The notes: a model not told the origin generated them from the sequence alone. Shown: positions 36,118-46,476, numbered from the stretch's first letter. The stretch: DNA of 64,000 bases from JAKLQR01 sp963753165 (GCA_963753165.1 CAVWBP010000015.1:39420-103419), one strand, 5' to 3'. Numbers and translations: made by a program.

Positions 36118-37911
36118 GTGAAAGAAAAAGAAAATGGATCATTGCTCGATATCCTCTCTGCAGAAGGGCTGCTCACTGAAGAACAGGTTAAATTAGTCAG
36201 GACGAGAGAAACCCTCCAGAGATCAAAGATCCTGAAATCAAAAACTCCCGGGATACGTCATGCGATCGTTGACCATTCGGTTATTTCCCTGATTGATGTT
36301 ATCGAATCGCTCAAAATAACCTCTCCGGGGGCAGCAGGGAAGCTGCTCACCGCTGATGTTATCATGATGACAGTTGCCAGACATCTCAATATTCCCTTTG
36401 TGCGGATTGACCCGCTGAAGCTGGATTATGAAACAGTCACCAGGATCATTTCGCGGCCCTATGCGATCCGTCACCAGATTGTTCCCATTGCGCTTGCCAA
36501 TACTACGCTGACTGTTGCCACTGCCGATCCATTCGACAAAGAAGCAGTCGACTGGATAGAGCGCGTTTCCGGATATAAGGTTGATATCGTTGTAGCCACC
36601 AAAGAAGACATCATGAAGATTATTACTGAGTTTTTCGGGTTCAAATCCGCTATTACCTCAGCCGATAAAGAAATCGACACGAGGACTGACCTCGGCAATC
36701 TCGAGCAGTACATCAAGCTCAAGTCCATCACGGAACTTGAAGCGACCGATCAGCATATTGTCAATGCGGTTGAATATCTGCTCCATTATGCCTATTCCAG
36801 CAGGGCTTCGGATATCCATATCGAACCGAAACGGGAGTTCAGCCTTATCCGGTTCAGGATAGACGGCATCCTCCACAATATTCATAAAATACCGAAGGCT
36901 GTCCATCCTCCCATTATTTCCAGGATAAAGATGCTTGCACGGATGGATATCGCAGAAAAACGGAGGGCGCAGGACGGAAGAATCAAGACCGGATATGAAG
37001 GGAAGGAAGTCGAGCTTCGTATTTCCACACTCCCTGTTGCATTCGGCGAGAAAGTGGTTATAAGGATATTTGATCCCGTACTGTTGATGAAAGACATCGA
37101 GGCTCTGGGATTTTTCCCGAAAGAGCTTAAGCTGGTGAAATCATTCATTGCAAATGCCCATGGCATCATCCTCGCAACAGGGCCGACAGGAAGCGGCAAG
37201 ACCACCACCCTCTACTCACTCCTTAAGATGCTCTCCACCTCCGAGGTGAATGTCACAACGATTGAAGACCCCATAGAAATGATCTATGAAGGGTTCAACC
37301 AGACCGCGGTACATCCTCAGATTGACGTAACCTTTGCGAGTTCTTTGAGGACGATTTTACGGCAGGACCCCGATATTATCATGGTGGGTGAAATACGCGA
37401 TCTCGAAACTGCTGAGAACGCAATACAGGCGGCACTTACCGGGCACCTGGTTTTTTCTACCCTTCATACCAATGATGCGCCGAGTTCCATAACCAGGCTC
37501 ATTGACATAGGAGCGAAAGACTTCCTGCTGAATGCCACACTGTTAGGGGTTATTGCGCAGAGATTGGTCAGGAAGGTATGTCCGGCATGCAGAGAGGAAT
37601 ATCATCTGACGAAAGACGAGTGCTATATCCTGAGGCTTGATTACGAAAAAGTGAAACAATACAAAGTTTCGCTCGGAAGGGGTTGCGAGGAATGCAGGGG
37701 CACGGGCTATCTGGGAAGGACCGGGATTTTTGAGATCATGGATATGACCGAAAAGATCAGAGAGGAAATCCATGAAAAAACATCGCTGCTTAGTCTGAAA
37801 AAAGTCGCTTTGGGACAGGGAATGCGCACCCTGAAGGAGAACGCCATCAAGAAGCTTATTCAGGGGGTAACAACAGTTGACGAAGTAGTACGGGTTACCG
37901 GTCTGGTATAA
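36118..37911 (+). CDS. GspE/PilB-family secretion or pilus assembly ATPase
   Basis: A 597-residue type II secretion/type IV pilus motor. The N-terminal part contains an MshEN-like domain (LLTADVIMMTVARHLNIPFV; RPYAIRHQIVPIAL). The ATPase core has Walker A TGPTGSGKTTTLYSLL, Asp box TTIEDPIEM, Walker B DPDIIMVGEIRD and the His box HLVFSTLHTND. The zinc-binding CPAC and CEEC pairs near residue 485 and 522 are typical of GspE/PilB. It starts with GTG. No other pilus or secretion genes are adjacent, so its system is elsewhere and the choice between PilB and GspE is open. Confidence 0.93.
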   Translation: MKEKENGSLLDILSAEGLLTEEQVKLVRTRETLQRSKILKSKTPGIRHAIVDHSVISLIDVIESLKITSPGAAGKLLTADVIMMTVARHLNIPFVRIDPLKLDYETVTRIISRPYAIRHQIVPIALANTTLTVATADPFDKEAVDWIERVSGYKVDIVVATKEDIMKIITEFFGFKSAITSADKEIDTRTDLGNLEQYIKLKSITELEATDQHIVNAVEYLLHYAYSSRASDIHIEPKREFSLIRFRIDGILHNIHKIPKAVHPPIISRIKMLARMDIAEKRRAQDGRIKTGYEGKEVELRISTLPVAFGEKVVIRIFDPVLLMKDIEALGFFPKELKLVKSFIANAHGIILATGPTGSGKTTTLYSLLKMLSTSEVNVTTIEDPIEMIYEGFNQTAVHPQIDVTFASSLRTILRQDPDIIMVGEIRDLETAENAIQAALTGHLVFSTLHTNDAPSSITRLIDIGAKDFLLNATLLGVIAQRLVRKVCPACREEYHLTKDECYILRLDYEKVKQYKVSLGRGCEECRGTGYLGRTGIFEIMDMTEKIREEIHEKTSLLSLKKVALGQGMRTLKENAIKKLIQGVTTVDEVVRVTGLV

Positions 37912-37933
37912 AAGATACTACGGGAGGATAAGA

Positions 37934-38506
37934 ATGAAAGTAATTGCTTTTAATGGGAGTCCGAGAAAAAAGGGAAATACCTATCATGCGATTCAGACTG
38001 TATTCGGGGTGTTGAAAAAAGAAGGAATAGAGACTGAACTTATACAGCTCGGCGGTATAGATATCAGAGGATGCAGGGCCTGCTATAAATGTTTTGAGAA
38101 GAAAAACAGAAAGTGCATACAGAATGATGCGTTCAATCTCTTCGTAAAAAAGATGGAAGAGGCTGACGGGATCATTCTTGGGTCTCCGACATATTTCTGC
38201 AATGTTTCAACAGAGATGAAGGCGCTTATTGACCGGGCCGGACTCGTTTCCATTGCGAATGAGTATATCCTGAGACGGAAAGTCGGGGCGGCAGTCGTTG
38301 CAGTGAGAAGGGCGGGGGCTGCCCATGTGTATTCGAGCATCAATTACTTCTTCGGCATTAACCATATGATCATCCCGGGTTCCTCATACTGGAATCTGGG
38401 AGTCGGCCTGAAACCCGGAGATATTCTCAACGATAAAGAAGGACTTGCGACTTTCAGAGATCTTGGCGAGAATATGGCCTGGCTTCTGGAAAAAATATGC
38501 GGCTGA
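37934..38506 (+). CDS. NADPH-dependent FMN reductase / iron-sulfur flavoprotein-like
   Basis: A 190-residue flavodoxin-fold protein: FNGSPRKKGNTYHAI (FMN phosphate loop), the Cys motif GCRACYKCFEKKNRKC, and GSPTYFCNVSTEMKALIDRAG. The CxxC-x2-C pattern resembles iron-sulfur flavoproteins of anaerobes, which pass electrons between a 4Fe-4S cluster and FMN, though the spacing is not an exact match I can confirm. It lies 22 bases after the GspE/PilB-like gene with an AGGA motif before the ATG. Confidence 0.85.
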   Translation: MKVIAFNGSPRKKGNTYHAIQTVFGVLKKEGIETELIQLGGIDIRGCRACYKCFEKKNRKCIQNDAFNLFVKKMEEADGIILGSPTYFCNVSTEMKALIDRAGLVSIANEYILRRKVGAAVVAVRRAGAAHVYSSINYFFGINHMIIPGSSYWNLGVGLKPGDILNDKEGLATFRDLGENMAWLLEKICG

Positions 38507-38579
38507 TTCTCAGGGCTAGCTCAAAATAATCATGAATACCCGGATGAATGAGGGTAAGTTTATAAATGAATAATCTGTG

Positions 38580-39185
38580 CTAGAGGATTTTCAGGGGTGT
38601 TTGCGCCGTTGCCTGATGGGCGCCGTATGAAATGGTAGTAATCAGAACGGCGTCGCCCCGCGATATGCTGCCGGGAATTTTTACGGTAAGTGATGAGCGG
38701 TATGTTCCCTGAGACCTCGATACTGTTTTTTCAGACAGAGGGGTAGTGCCTTCTTTTTTGGTAAAGAGATCGCGTTTTTCCTTGATTTCTACAGCATCAT
38801 TGTCCTGCGGTCCGAGAACAGAATACTGAACGTGAGTGGTCGCTTCCCCTCCGGTAGCAACCTGCTGTGGATCGACAGATGAATCTCTGATAACCAGTTT
38901 TTGTTCTTCTTCCTTCACTTTGCGTCTGGAAAGCTCATCGTCATCGTATACTGCCTTTCTTGCAAAATAATCGTCAAGGACTGTTCCTGCAGCGGTGCCG
39001 AGCATGCCGCCGAGCATCGCTCCGGGAACACTTCCCATCACGGCGCCGAGCGCTGCTCCTGAAATGCAGCCACCTGCCATGCCGGTTTTCATCTGTGCGC
39101 GGTCTGATAAGGAGGCACAACCGTTAAATGAGAAACAGAAGAAGGTGAAGACTATCAGAGTGCCTATTTTGCTGTTCATGATCAT
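38580..39185 (-). CDS. Lipoprotein with glycine-zipper domain
   Basis: A 201-residue lipoprotein. The signal peptide ends in the lipobox FNGC. A glycine-zipper hairpin follows (GMAGGCISGAALGAVMGSVP then GAMLGGMLGTAAGTVLDDYF), typical of SlyB-like outer-membrane lipoproteins. The C-terminal half (ATTHVQYSVLGPQDND, TYRSSLTVKIPGSISRGDAV) looks like a beta-sandwich that I do not recognise. It may insert in the outer membrane. A start two codons later (MNSKIG) is equally possible; no clear ribosome binding site decides. Confidence 0.7.
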   Translation of the reverse strand: MIMNSKIGTLIVFTFFCFSFNGCASLSDRAQMKTGMAGGCISGAALGAVMGSVPGAMLGGMLGTAAGTVLDDYFARKAVYDDDELSRRKVKEEEQKLVIRDSSVDPQQVATGGEATTHVQYSVLGPQDNDAVEIKEKRDLFTKKEGTTPLSEKTVSRSQGTYRSSLTVKIPGSISRGDAVLITTISYGAHQATAQTPLKIL

Positions 39186-39271
39186 AGAAAGGTATTTCTA
39201 ATCTACTATCCCCGTTTCCCTTCTGTCAAATAGTTATTACTCCGGGCAAAAAGATGAAGGATTTACAGTAC

Positions 39272-39348
39272 TGTCATTCCGGCTTGTCCGGAATCCTTCT
39301 TCGGTTCTTGTCTGCATGGAAGGATTCCGACGACTTGCGGGAATGACA
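39272..39348 (+). repeat. Long palindromic GTCATTCC element
   Basis: TGTCATTCC at the left end is complementary to GGGAATGACA at the right, and GGAATCCTT pairs with AAGGATTCC inside, so the 77 bases fold into one long hairpin. Related copies lie at 63871-63946 and inside the 55093-55289 and 62276-62473 elements. It occupies most of the gap between the glycine-zipper lipoprotein and hemW and may also serve as a transcription stop. Confidence 0.75.
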
Positions 39349-39433
39349 TTGAGGTGTTTATTTCCCAGAGTAATAATATAGATTAATTATTGTAGTGAAA
39401 CCGGAAGCATATCCTGAAAACGAAAAAAATGAC

Positions 39434-40558
39434 TTACAGTCCGAATTTACCGAAAAGGTTTACGATAACCGCATTGGAGACAGGAAACCCTTTCCTGGTG
39501 AGTCTCATGGAATCCCCGTATATTTCCAAAAAACCTTCGTCGATCAGCTCCCTGCATAGCGCTATCCCATTCTCAGAAAAAATGGCTGACTTGTTGAGCC
39601 GCACGCCCTGCTTTTTTCTCAACCCAAGGAACAAGTGCTCTCTCAGGGAATCCTCGGGGGTAAGACGGAGAGGTTCCCTTACGGGAATGCTCCCGCTTGC
39701 TAATTCTTCAATATATTTTCCGATATCGCCGGTATTCTTTGAACGGATGTTGTTCAGGAAAGAATGCGCTCCTGCACCTGCGCCGAGGTATTCTCCCCTG
39801 TCCCAGTAATTGAGATTGTGCCTGCACTCGTAATCCCTGAAAGCAAAATTGGAGATCTCATACTGCGCATATCCACGGCTTTCGAGATAATCGATTCCGC
39901 TGGCATACATTGTGAGAATCTGGTCATCGTCAGGCATCTCAATCCTGTTTGAATTCAGTAAATGGAAGAAAGGAGTGTTTTGTTCGGGCGTAAGTTCATA
40001 AGCGGAAATATGCATTGGTGAAAATTCTGCTGCTTTTGCGAGCGATTCGAGCCATGAAGTAACATCCTGTCCGGGGATTCCATACATAAGATCGATCGAG
40101 AAATTCTCAATGCCGGATTTCCGGACCAAAGCGAGCGATTGTTGCGCATCATCCGCAGAATGGATCCTGCCCAGTGTCTTTAATTCATTGTCATGAAACG
40201 ACTGGACGCCGACGCTCAGCCTGTTCACCCCTAATGAAAGCATAGCATCAATTTTTGTGCGGTCGAGAGAACCCGGATTGGCTTCGACGGTTATTTCTGC
40301 ATCTGACGACAGAAAGTAGTTATTCCGGATACATTCGAGCAGATTCCTCAAATGCTTTTCAGAAAGAATTGTCGGGGTACCGCCTCCGATATAAATGGAC
40401 CGGAGTGTACCCGCATTGTCTTTTTTTAGTTCCAGTTCCCTGAAGAGGGCTTCGAGATAGTGTCCGGCCGACGATGCATCGTAGGGTACAGAGAGAAAAT
40501 CGCAATAAAGGCATTTTCTGAGACAAAAAGGGATATGGATGTAAAGAAATTCAGCCAT
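39434..40558 (-). CDS. hemW: HemW-like radical SAM protein (heme chaperone)
   Basis: A 374-residue HemW. It starts MAEFLYIHIPFCLRKCLYCDF, carrying the CxxxCxxC 4Fe-4S motif of radical SAM enzymes, then IYIGGGTPTIL, EITVEANPGSLD, GVNRLSVGVQSF and the C-terminal HemW domain. HemW inserts heme into respiratory enzymes and is distinct from HemN oxidase. The frame is artificially continuous with the upstream lepA because of a frameshift there; the true start is the ATG at 40558, 32 bases after the corrected lepA stop. Confidence 0.92.
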   Translation of the reverse strand: MAEFLYIHIPFCLRKCLYCDFLSVPYDASSAGHYLEALFRELELKKDNAGTLRSIYIGGGTPTILSEKHLRNLLECIRNNYFLSSDAEITVEANPGSLDRTKIDAMLSLGVNRLSVGVQSFHDNELKTLGRIHSADDAQQSLALVRKSGIENFSIDLMYGIPGQDVTSWLESLAKAAEFSPMHISAYELTPEQNTPFFHLLNSNRIEMPDDDQILTMYASGIDYLESRGYAQYEISNFAFRDYECRHNLNYWDRGEYLGAGAGAHSFLNNIRSKNTGDIGKYIEELASGSIPVREPLRLTPEDSLREHLFLGLRKKQGVRLNKSAIFSENGIALCRELIDEGFLEIYGDSMRLTRKGFPVSNAVIVNLFGKFGL

Positions 40559-40590
40559 GGAGTAAGATTGAATACCTGCCCTGTATACGC

Positions 40591-42380
40591 CTATTTTACT
40601 TTTAACACAGCCAGAAATGCCTCCTGCGGCAATTCGACTCTTCCGAACTGCTTCATGCGTCTTCTTGCCCTCTTTTTGCTTCTCAAGGAGTTTTCTTTTC
40701 CGGGAGATGTCTCCGCCGTAACACTTGGCAATAACGTCTTTCCTGAGCGCTTTCACATTTTCCCGTGCAATGATCTTGTTCCCGATCGCGGCCTGAATGA
40801 TCACTTCGAACATCTGCCTCGGAATGATTCCCCGCAGTTTCTCTGTGAGGTCCCTCCCCTTATAATATGCTTTTTCCCTGTGAACAATGAGAGAGAGCGC
40901 ATCGACAACTTCCCCGTTCAGAAGAATAGAGAGCTTTATCAGGTCGGATTCTCTGAACCCTATGAATTCATAGTCCATCGAAGCATACCCTCTCGAAAGA
41001 GATTTCAGCCTGTCAAAAAAGTCCCAGAGAATTTCATTGAGCGGAAGTTCATACTCAATCTTTATCTTGTCTTTTCCGATGTAGGAAAAAGCTTTTCTGT
41101 ATGCCCCTTTTTTCCTGGCAGAGGTCGAGTATGGGGCCGATGAACTCCTGAGGGAGAAAAATCGTGGCGAGCACAAAAGGTTCCTCAATCATTTCATGTT
41201 GGTCCGGTAAAAGGGCAGGGTTATCGACAGAGATCACCTTCATGTCCGGACCGGTAACGCGGTAGACAACGGTAGGCGCGGTACTGAGAAGCGAAAGGTC
41301 AAATTCACGCTCAAGCCGCTCCTTGATGATTTCCATATGGAGCAGGCCGAGAAACCCGCATCTGAAACCAAAACCGAGTGCGAGCGAAGTCTCGGGCTCA
41401 AAAGTGAATGAAGCATCATTCAGCCTCAGTTTATTGAGCGCGTCCCTCAGGTTTTCATATTGATGCGATGCGGTCGGGTAAAGACCGCAGAAGACCATGG
41501 GCTTTATGTCTTTATATCCGGGGCAGGGTTCCGCAGCAGGATTATTTGCGTCGGTGACAGTATCACCGATTTTCGTATCAGCTATGCGTTTTATGCCCGC
41601 TATGATGTACCCGACTTCTCCGGAAACGAGTTCCTGCCGTGGTGTTATTTTAGGGGTAAAAATGCCGACCTGCGACACTTCAAATATGTTGTCTACGGCC
41701 ATAAGCCGTATTTTGTCGCCCTGTTTCACCCTGCCGTCGAAAATTCTCACGAGCACGATGACCCCCTGATAATTGTCAAACCAGGAATCGAAGATGAGCG
41801 CTTTCAACGGATTATCGTCATCTCCTTCCGGCGGCGGGACCCTGTTCACAATCGCTTCAAGAATTTCGTGTGTGCCTCTTCCCTCCTTCGCACTCGCAAG
41901 AATAGCGAAGGAACAGTCCAGACCGATTGCGTCTTCGATATGCTCCTTTGTTTTTTCAGGATCTGCAGCAGGGAGGTCGATTTTATTGATCACGGGAATG
42001 ATCTCAAGATTATTCTCAAGGGCAAGATATGCGTTTGCGACTGACTGGGCCTCTACTCCCTGTGAGGCGTCAACTACAAGGAGCGCGCCTTCACAGGATG
42101 CAAGGCTCCGGGAGACTTCATAAGAGAAATCCACATGGCCCGGAGTATCGATAAGGTTAAGGATATATTCGTTGCCGTCGTCTGCATGATAGGTAAGCCT
42201 TACCGCATGGGCCTTGATCGTTATGCCCCGCTCACGCTCCAGATCCATGGTGTCGAGCACCTGGTTCATCATCTCACGGTCACTTAACGCACCGGTATAT
42301 TCGAGGAGCCTGTCCGCAAGGGTGGACTTCCCGTGATCTATATGCGCAACAATCGAAAAGTTCCGTATTTTTTTCGCCAT
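40591..42380 (-). CDS. lepA: Elongation factor 4, two frameshifts
   Basis: LepA, a ribosome-associated GTPase. G-domain motifs are complete: IVAHIDHGKSTLADRLLEYTG, LNLIDTPGHVDF, VINKIDLPAAD. Domains II and III follow (GFRCGFLGLLHMEIIKERLE). The frame breaks twice. At 41093-41096, removing one base restores GIQKAFSYIGKDKIKIEYEL. At 40660, removing one base restores the classic C-terminus RMKQFGRVELPQEAFLAVLK and a stop at 40593-40591. The corrected length is about 595 residues, as expected. Without correction the tail would appear fused to HemW; that fusion is not real. Confidence 0.93.
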
Positions 42381-42518
42381 TTTCCCAGGGAATAAATAGT
42401 GAACTAATATTGTATCATATCCGCACCGTTGTTGTACCCTCTTTCATGATTCCCGCCGGATGATTGCTTTACGCAGCAGCAGCATGTTACACTTAGCGAA
42501 CATTTACTGACAAAGAAT

Positions 42519-43979
42519 ATGATCGACGATAGAGTACAGATAGGCCTGACATTTGATGATGTGCTCCTTCTCCCTGCAAAATCGGAAGTCCTTCCGAAAC
42601 ACACGGACGTGAATACCATGCTTACACGGAACATCAGTATCAATATCCCCATTGTAAGCGCCGCTATGGATACGGTTACGGAGGCAGATCTCGCAATGGC
42701 CATGGCCCGTGAAGGAGGCATCGGGATTGTCCACAGGGCCATGAGCCCAGAACGCCAGAAAACAGAAATCGACAAGGTAAAAAAGTCCGAAAGCGGAATG
42801 ATCATGGACCCGATTACCATAATGCCTGATGCGCCTATTTCAGAAGCATTGGCGCTTATGAAGAAATACCGCATATCCGGAGTGCCTGTTACCGAGAAGG
42901 GAAAGCTCATAGGAATCATCACCAACAGGGACCTGCGGTTCGAAACACAGTTCAGCAAAAAGGTTGAGAAGGTGATGACAGGCAAAAACCTGATTACGTC
43001 GACCATTGGCACAACCCTCGAAAAAGCCCAGAAGATACTCCACAAATATAAGATCGAAAAACTCCCGATCGTTGACAAAAACAACGTACTCAAAGGGTTG
43101 ATTACGATCAAGGATATTGAGAAAAGAAAGAAATATCCGAACGCCTGCAAGGACAGCATGGGAAGGCTCCGGGTGGGCGCTGCCATCGGGACCGGAGATG
43201 ATGCCCTTTACCGTGCTGAACTGACTATAAAGGCCGGGGCTGATGTGATCGTGATTGATACGGCCCATGGTCATACGACCCCGGTTCTCAATACCTTGAA
43301 GATGTTAAAGAAAAAATTTGGCATCGATGTGATTGCGGGCAATATCGCTACTGCAGAGGCGGCCAGAGACCTTATTAAAGCGGGAGCGGATGGAATAAAG
43401 GTGGGAATCGGTCCGGGTTCAATTTGTACGACAAGGATAGTGGCCGGCGCCGGTGTTCCCCAGATCACCGCGATCAAGAACTGTTATGATGTGGCCAAAA
43501 AAAATAAGATCCCTGTCATCGCCGATGGAGGAATCAAATATTCGGGCGATATCACGAAAGCGCTTGCAGTCGGCGCGCATTCGATAATGATCGGCAGCCT
43601 TTTCGCCGGCACCGATGAATCACCCGGTGAAATAGTCCTCTTTCAGGGGCGCAGTTACAAGGTATACAGGGGAATGGGTTCTATCGGGGCGATGGAGCAG
43701 GGTTCAAAGGACAGATATTTCCAGTCGGGCGTCAAAGCGATAAAACTTGTTCCCGAGGGAGTTGAGGGAAGGGTCCCTTATAAAGGAATGGTTTCACAGA
43801 GTATCCATCAGCTTATCGGCGGGTTGCGTTCCGGCATGGGCTACTGCGGATGCAGGAACCTTGAGGAACTGAGAAACAAGTCGCGGTTTATCAGGATTAC
43901 AAGCGCCGGCCTCAGAGAGAGCCATGTCCATGATGTAATTATTACCAAGGAAGCGCCGAACTACAGGCCTGAATGGTAA
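42519..43979 (+). CDS. guaB: Inosine-5'-monophosphate dehydrogenase
   Basis: A 486-residue IMPDH that oxidises IMP to XMP with NAD, the committed step to GTP. It has the TIM barrel start TFDDVLLLPAKSEVLP, two CBS domains (about 95-210: PDAPISEALALMKKYRISG; STIGTTLEKAQKILHKYKIE), the catalytic loop GPGSICTTRIVAG with the active Cys, and YRGMGSIGAM. It is followed with no gap by guaA. Confidence 0.98.
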   Translation: MIDDRVQIGLTFDDVLLLPAKSEVLPKHTDVNTMLTRNISINIPIVSAAMDTVTEADLAMAMAREGGIGIVHRAMSPERQKTEIDKVKKSESGMIMDPITIMPDAPISEALALMKKYRISGVPVTEKGKLIGIITNRDLRFETQFSKKVEKVMTGKNLITSTIGTTLEKAQKILHKYKIEKLPIVDKNNVLKGLITIKDIEKRKKYPNACKDSMGRLRVGAAIGTGDDALYRAELTIKAGADVIVIDTAHGHTTPVLNTLKMLKKKFGIDVIAGNIATAEAARDLIKAGADGIKVGIGPGSICTTRIVAGAGVPQITAIKNCYDVAKKNKIPVIADGGIKYSGDITKALAVGAHSIMIGSLFAGTDESPGEIVLFQGRSYKVYRGMGSIGAMEQGSKDRYFQSGVKAIKLVPEGVEGRVPYKGMVSQSIHQLIGGLRSGMGYCGCRNLEELRNKSRFIRITSAGLRESHVHDVIITKEAPNYRPEW

Positions 43980-45518
43980 ATGTTCACAGAGAATGTCCTC
44001 GTCCTTGATTTCGGCTCACAATATACACAACTCATAGCCCGGCGGGTAAGAGAAAACAAAGTCTATTCGGAAATCCTCCCTTTTAACGTCCCGATAGAAA
44101 AGATCAGAGAGTTCAATCCGAAAGGGATAATCCTGTCGGGCGGCCCATCGAGCGTGTATGACAAGGACGCTCCCCTTCCTGACCTTGCGGTATTTGACCT
44201 CGGCATCCCTGTCCTCGGAATATGTTACGGAATGCAGCTTATGGCGTACTGTCTCGGAGGAAAAGTTGCGAGGGCACGGAAAAGAGAGTTCGGAAGAGCC
44301 GAACTCATCATAGACAGGAAGAATTCTCTTTTTCAGGGCATCCCGAAAAAAACTGTCGTATGGATGAGCCATGGCGACAGGATTGAAAAATACCCCCGAA
44401 ATTTTCTGTCCATAGCGCATACGGACAACTCTCCCGTTGCTGTCATGGCTGATAAAACCAGGGAATTCTATGCGCTTCAATTTCATCCCGAAGTTGCGCA
44501 TACACCGCTGGGCACGAAGATACTCAGGAATTTTCTTTTTGAAATCTGCAGGTGCAGACCCCTCTGGACGATGAAGTCCTTTATTGAGACTACGACGAAA
44601 GAGATCAGGGAGAAAGTTGGCGATAAACAAGTTGTCTGCGGTATCAGCGGCGGCGTTGACTCAACAGTGACCGCAGTGCTTGTCCACAGAGCGATCGGGA
44701 AGCAATTGACCTGCATCTTTGTTGACAACGGCGTCCTGAGAGAAGGCGAGGCCAAAAAGGTCGAAATCACGCTAAGGAAACATTTTCATATGAATCTCGA
44801 CTGTATCGATGCCTCGGTCAGATTCCTGAAAAAACTGAAAGGAATAACCGACCCTGAGAAAAAGAGAAAACGCATCGGCAATGAATTCATCAGGGTATTT
44901 GAAGAAGAGGCCGGTAAAATCAAAGGGGTTCAGTTTCTTGCCCAGGGAACCTTGTACCCTGATGTCATAGAGAGCGTATCCTTTAAAGGGCCTTCAGCAA
45001 CAATAAAAAGCCATCACAATGTCGGGGGTCTCCTGAAAAGGATGAAACTGAAGTTGGTGGAGCCGTTGCGCGAGCTCTTCAAAGACGAAGTGCGTGTGCT
45101 CGGGAAAGACCTTGATATTCCCGATGAGATCATCAACCGCCAGCCTTTTCCTGGGCCGGGCCTGGCGATCAGGGTCATTGGTGAAGTAACGAAAGAGCGA
45201 TGCGATATCCTGAGACAGGCAGATGCGATTGTGCTCAATGAGATCAAAAAGGCCGGTCTTTATACAAAACTCTGGCAGGCTTTTGCAGTCCTTCTCCCAG
45301 TGAAAAGCGTCGGTGTTATGGGAGACGAGAGGACCTATGAAAATGTGATCGCAGTCAGAGCGGTCAACAGCCTCGACGGCATGACAGCAGATTGGGCCAG
45401 GATACCTTATCCTGTGCTCGGCGCTGTTGCAAACCGGATTATCAATGAAGTAAAAGGGGTGAACAGGGTAGTATATGATATCAGCTCAAAACCGCCGAGC
45501 ACCATTGAGTGGGAGTAG
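43980..45518 (+). CDS. guaA: GMP synthase (glutamine-hydrolysing)
   Basis: A 512-residue GMP synthase converting XMP to GMP. The N-terminal glutamine amidotransferase has LDFGSQYTQLIARRVRE, GICYGMQLMAYCLGG (nucleophile Cys) and QFHPEVAHT. The ATP pyrophosphatase has GISGGVDSTVTAVL, and the C-terminal dimerisation domain has QPFPGPGLAIRV and DISSKPPSTIEWE. Its ATG begins immediately after the guaB stop, so the two are one transcription unit. Confidence 0.98.
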   Translation: MFTENVLVLDFGSQYTQLIARRVRENKVYSEILPFNVPIEKIREFNPKGIILSGGPSSVYDKDAPLPDLAVFDLGIPVLGICYGMQLMAYCLGGKVARARKREFGRAELIIDRKNSLFQGIPKKTVVWMSHGDRIEKYPRNFLSIAHTDNSPVAVMADKTREFYALQFHPEVAHTPLGTKILRNFLFEICRCRPLWTMKSFIETTTKEIREKVGDKQVVCGISGGVDSTVTAVLVHRAIGKQLTCIFVDNGVLREGEAKKVEITLRKHFHMNLDCIDASVRFLKKLKGITDPEKKRKRIGNEFIRVFEEEAGKIKGVQFLAQGTLYPDVIESVSFKGPSATIKSHHNVGGLLKRMKLKLVEPLRELFKDEVRVLGKDLDIPDEIINRQPFPGPGLAIRVIGEVTKERCDILRQADAIVLNEIKKAGLYTKLWQAFAVLLPVKSVGVMGDERTYENVIAVRAVNSLDGMTADWARIPYPVLGAVANRIINEVKGVNRVVYDISSKPPSTIEWE

Positions 45519-46476
45519 CATAAAAACCGCTCACAGGGGAGCTTTCCCTTTAAAAAAATATCTCAGCGAAAAACGCACCCTTATAGATGCCTATCTGAAG
45601 TCATATTTTAGCGCCTCATCCCTCCCCCAGATCCTTCACGAAGCGATTGTCTATTCCCTGTTCGCAGGAGGCAAACGGCTCAGGCCGATTCTTGCGCTCA
45701 CTTCGCATGAAGTATGCGGAGGAGACCCGTATAATATCATACCGCAGGCATCTGCCCTTGAACTCATCCACACCTACTCGCTCATTCATGACGATCTTCC
45801 TGCAATGGATAATGATGACCTGAGACGGGGCAAACCAACGAACCACAAGGTCTTCGGCGAAGCGATGGCCATACTCGCCGGAGATGCGTTGCTTACGGAA
45901 GCATTCTCCATGATCGGAGAACCTGCGGGCCGGATCGCTGGACCGGTAAGGAAAGGAACAAGGCAGCAGAAGTCAACTTTCCGGATCACGCATTCGGCAA
46001 TCGCAAAGGTTATCCATGATGTGGCAAGAGCCGCAGGACTGCGCGGAATGGTTGCCGGTCAGGCACAGGATATCATTGCGGAGCATGCAGCACCCGACGC
46101 CGATGTGTTACAATTTATTCATCTCCACAAGACCGCTGCGCTGATAGAGGTATCGGTCAGGATGGGGGCCGTGCTTGCAGGCGCTACGAAAGACAGGGTT
46201 GACGCATTGACTCGCTATGGTGAACAGATAGGGCTTGCTTTCCAGGTTGTTGATGATATCCTCGATATAGAAGGTACTGCAGAAGAACTCGGAAAATCTC
46301 CGGGTTCTGACAGCAAAAAGAAGAAAATGACCTATCCTGCGCTCTATGGAACCGAAGGGGCAAGGCAAAAAGCGAAGGAACTCCTGAAGGGGGCATTGGA
46401 TTCCCTTGGAATATTTTCCCGCGAGGCAGACCCCCTGCGGCATATCGCCAGATATATCGTTGGGAGGAAAGCATGA
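45475..46476 (+). CDS. ispA: Polyprenyl (farnesyl) diphosphate synthase
   Basis: An all-helical prenyl transferase of up to 333 residues. The first Asp-rich motif (HDDLPAMDNDDLRRGKPTNH) and second (VVDDILDIEG) bind diphosphate through magnesium. GGKRLRPILAL and GQAQDI are typical of IspA. It condenses IPP with DMAPP/GPP to farnesyl diphosphate. The start is uncertain: ATG 45475 lies inside guaA, while TTG 45505 gives a more usual N-terminus; the conserved part begins at KKYLSEKRTLI. dxs follows with a four-base overlap. Confidence 0.93.
   Translation: MISAQNRRAPLSGSSIKTAHRGAFPLKKYLSEKRTLIDAYLKSYFSASSLPQILHEAIVYSLFAGGKRLRPILALTSHEVCGGDPYNIIPQASALELIHTYSLIHDDLPAMDNDDLRRGKPTNHKVFGEAMAILAGDALLTEAFSMIGEPAGRIAGPVRKGTRQQKSTFRITHSAIAKVIHDVARAAGLRGMVAGQAQDIIAEHAAPDADVLQFIHLHKTAALIEVSVRMGAVLAGATKDRVDALTRYGEQIGLAFQVVDDILDIEGTAEELGKSPGSDSKKKKMTYPALYGTEGARQKAKELLKGALDSLGIFSREADPLRHIARYIVGRKA

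Noticed and set aside
39434..41188. Apparent LepA-HemW fusion protein
   Set aside because: Removing one base at 40660 restores the standard LepA C-terminus and stop, and HemW has its own ATG at 40558.
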